A stretch of 64,000 nt of DNA from Symbiopectobacterium sp964293225 (GTDB taxonomy: Bacteria; Pseudomonadota; Gammaproteobacteria; Enterobacterales; Enterobacteriaceae). The notes beneath the pieces are model-generated. The model saw only the letters and a list, made by a program, of their open reading frames with translations. It did no database searches and was not told the DNA's origin. Made by a program: the position numbers and the translations under genes. The DNA is taken from the NCBI GenBank assembly GCA_964293225.1, contig CAXYYB010000024.1, positions 5,736 to 69,735 of the forward strand, given 5' to 3'. Below are positions 62,493 through 64,000 of the stretch, piece after piece. Within the stretch, counting starts at the first letter, position 1; each line of letters begins with the position of its first letter.

Positions 62493-63836
62493 ATGGCTCA
62501 ATTAGTCTCTCTGGAAAGTTTTCTCAATCAGGTTCAGCAGCGCGACCCGCATCAGCCGGAGTTTTCTCAGGCGGTCAGGGAAGTTTTCTCTACTCTGTGG
62601 CCGTTTCTGGAACAGAACCCGCGCTATGCAGAGCAAAGTCTGCTGGAACGTCTGGTAGAGCCAGAGCGTGTTATCCAGTTTCGCGTTGCCTGGACTGATG
62701 ACAAAGGTCAGGTGCAGGTCAACCGCGCCTGGCGCGTGCAGTTCAGTTCTGCCATTGGTCCGTATAAAGGCGGGATGCGTTTTCACCCTTCGGTGAACCT
62801 CTCTATCCTCAAGTTTCTCGGTTTCGAGCAAACCTTTAAAAACTCGCTGACCACGCTGCCGATGGGCGGTGGTAAAGGCGGCTCTGATTTCGATCCCAAA
62901 GGTAAGAGCAATGGCGAAGTCATGCGCTTCTGTCAGGCGCTGATTACGGAACTGTATCGCCATCTGGGGCCGGACACTGACGTACCTGCCGGCGATATCG
63001 GCGTGGGAGGTCGTGAAGTGGGCTTTATGACCGGGATGATGAAAAAGCTGACCAACAACACTGCATGTGTGTTTACTGGCAAAGGGCTCTCTTTTGGCGG
63101 CAGCCTGATTCGCCCGGAAGCGACAGGGTATGGGTTGGTCTACTTCACACAGGCGATGCTGGAGCGCCACGGCCTTGGGTTTGAGGGCATGCGTGTTGCG
63201 GTATCCGGCTCTGGTAACGTGGCGCAGTATGCCATTGAAAAAGCGTTGTCTCTGGGCGCACGTGTGATAACCGCTTCGGACTCCAACGGCACGGTTGTGG
63301 ATGAAACGGGCTTTACGCCGGAGAAACTGGCGCTGCTGGCGGATATCAAAAACCAACGTTATGGCCGCGTGGAGGATTATGCGCGCGAAGCCGGTCTTAC
63401 ATATCTGCCAGGCCAAACGCCGTGGAGCGTGCCGGTGGACATCGCGCTGCCGTGCGCCACGCAGAATGAGTTGGATCTGACCAGTGCCAAAACGCTGATT
63501 GCTAACGGTGTGAAAGCCGTGGCAGAAGGGGCCAACATGCCGACGACCATTGAGGCGACGGACGCCTTCCTGGAAGCCAACGTACTGTTTGCGCCGGGCA
63601 AAGCGGCAAACGCCGGTGGTGTTGCGACCTCTGGGTTGGAAATGGCACAGAATGCGGCACGTATGGGCTGGAAAGCGGAGAAAGTGGATGCGCGTTTGCA
63701 CCACATCATGCTGGATATCCACCATGCGTGCGTGGATTTTGGCGGCGAAGGTCAGCACACCAACTATGTGCGCGGCGCAAACATCGCGGGCTTTGTGAAA
63801 GTGGCGGATGCGATGCTGGCGCAAGGCGTAGTGTGA
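62493..63836 (+). CDS. gdhA: NADP-specific glutamate dehydrogenase
   Basis: The 447-residue product is identical in length to E. coli GdhA, the enzyme forming glutamate from 2-oxoglutarate and ammonia. Conserved are the catalytic Lys motif LPMGGGKGGSDFDPKG, VPAGDIGVGGREVGFM and the NADP fold GSGNVAQYAIEKA. ATG 62493 has AGGAG ahead and is the homologous start. Its product and the glnALG system in the same window cover both ammonia assimilation routes. Confidence 0.98.
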   Translation: MAQLVSLESFLNQVQQRDPHQPEFSQAVREVFSTLWPFLEQNPRYAEQSLLERLVEPERVIQFRVAWTDDKGQVQVNRAWRVQFSSAIGPYKGGMRFHPSVNLSILKFLGFEQTFKNSLTTLPMGGGKGGSDFDPKGKSNGEVMRFCQALITELYRHLGPDTDVPAGDIGVGGREVGFMTGMMKKLTNNTACVFTGKGLSFGGSLIRPEATGYGLVYFTQAMLERHGLGFEGMRVAVSGSGNVAQYAIEKALSLGARVITASDSNGTVVDETGFTPEKLALLADIKNQRYGRVEDYAREAGLTYLPGQTPWSVPVDIALPCATQNELDLTSAKTLIANGVKAVAEGANMPTTIEATDAFLEANVLFAPGKAANAGGVATSGLEMAQNAARMGWKAEKVDARLHHIMLDIHHACVDFGGEGQHTNYVRGANIAGFVKVADAMLAQGVV

Positions 63837-63910
63837 TCGGCATTGCGTGTCATCACTGATGGTGTCGATTCGTTTTTGGTCTTTTGACCTTCTCTCGCGT
63901 AAAGAATTAC

Positions 63911-64000
63911 GCTGAGGTGGGCGGGACCGCCGGGTGAGCGGCATGGATGCCGCGAAAGTCAGGGCCGCGCCGGGAGCGCGTCGCTGGCGCGCCGGACCGC
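63911..64000. repeat. GC-rich palindromic repeat at the window end
   Basis: A stretch over 70% GC with several stems, for example GCGGCAT-GG-ATGCCGC (63938-63953) and CGCGCCGG...CCGGCGCG-like arms. It continues beyond the window. No ribosome site; codon patterns look like frame shadows (GMDAAKVRAAPG) of a repeat rather than a gene. Confidence 0.45.

Noticed and set aside
62502..63944. 480-residue minus-strand ORF opposite gdhA
   Set aside because: Antisense shadow; composition is the reverse image of gdhA and it includes the end repeat.

Overview
The window is a chromosomal segment of a gamma-proteobacterium of the order Enterobacterales. The order polA-spf-engB-yihI-hemN-yshB-glnG-glnL-glnA-typA-yihX-dtd-fabY, the block gmk-rpoZ-spoT-trmH-recG-xanP-yicH and the block yhiN-pitA-uspB-uspA all match Escherichia coli neighbourhoods closely. 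Residual features (ERIC-type repeats, GTCATTCCCG-type palindromes, an AfuABC/UhpABC locus, accessory islands between core genes) suggest a soft-rot or plant/insect-associated genus such as those of the Pectobacteriaceae. That genus-level placement is inference only.

Layout. 1-12.7 kb: 3' end of polA, the Spot 42 RNA gene, engB, yihI, a 58-residue membrane peptide gene, hemN, a cryptic regulatory-RNA/small-ORF locus, yshB, the nitrogen regulatory operon glnA-glnL-glnG with recognisable NtrC, sigma-54 and CRP sites, then typA and yihX. 12.7-24.4 kb: dtd and fabY, then on the minus strand yicH, xanP, recG, trmH, spoT, rpoZ, gmk, and an unrecognised small gene. 24.4-29 kb: eptB, tRNA-Pro(CGG), an AT-rich Ail/OmpX-type gene, a CSS/EAL c-di-GMP phosphodiesterase and an ERIC element.

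29-37 kb is a six-gene sugar-phosphate island: AfuABC-type ABC transporter genes behind a UhpA-UhpB-UhpC-type sensory system, with a perfect 15-bp palindrome in front of the uhpC-afuABC part. 37-42.4 kb holds a rhodanese, a MocR regulator divergent from a PLP-homeostasis protein and a second serine hydroxymethyltransferase, and a LysR regulator. 42.4-45 kb holds a TonB-dependent (copper-type) receptor and a DUF2946 protein behind a good Fur box. 45-47 kb is a TetR regulator with an AcuI-type acrylyl-CoA reductase. 47-50.1 kb is an AT-rich pair encoding a probable ADP-ribosyltransferase with effector-like N-terminus and an overlapping second frame, followed by an M24-fold protein lacking its metal ligands. 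50.3-54.6 kb is norR-norVW for nitric oxide detoxification with three textbook NorR boxes. 54.7-57.7 kb: an EamA transporter paired with a phosphoribosyltransferase, tehA, and an unrecognised ORF remnant. 57.7-64 kb: yhiN, pitA, uspB, uspA and gdhA with a hairpin-rich leader, ending in a GC-rich palindromic repeat.

The most unusual items are the array of alternating complementary heptamers between hemN and yshB, which looks like a P4/c4-type immunity RNA fused to three tiny overlapping ORFs; the ADP-ribosyltransferase locus with its out-of-frame extension at an eight-base homopolymer; and the combined Uhp-type sensor/Afu transporter operon.
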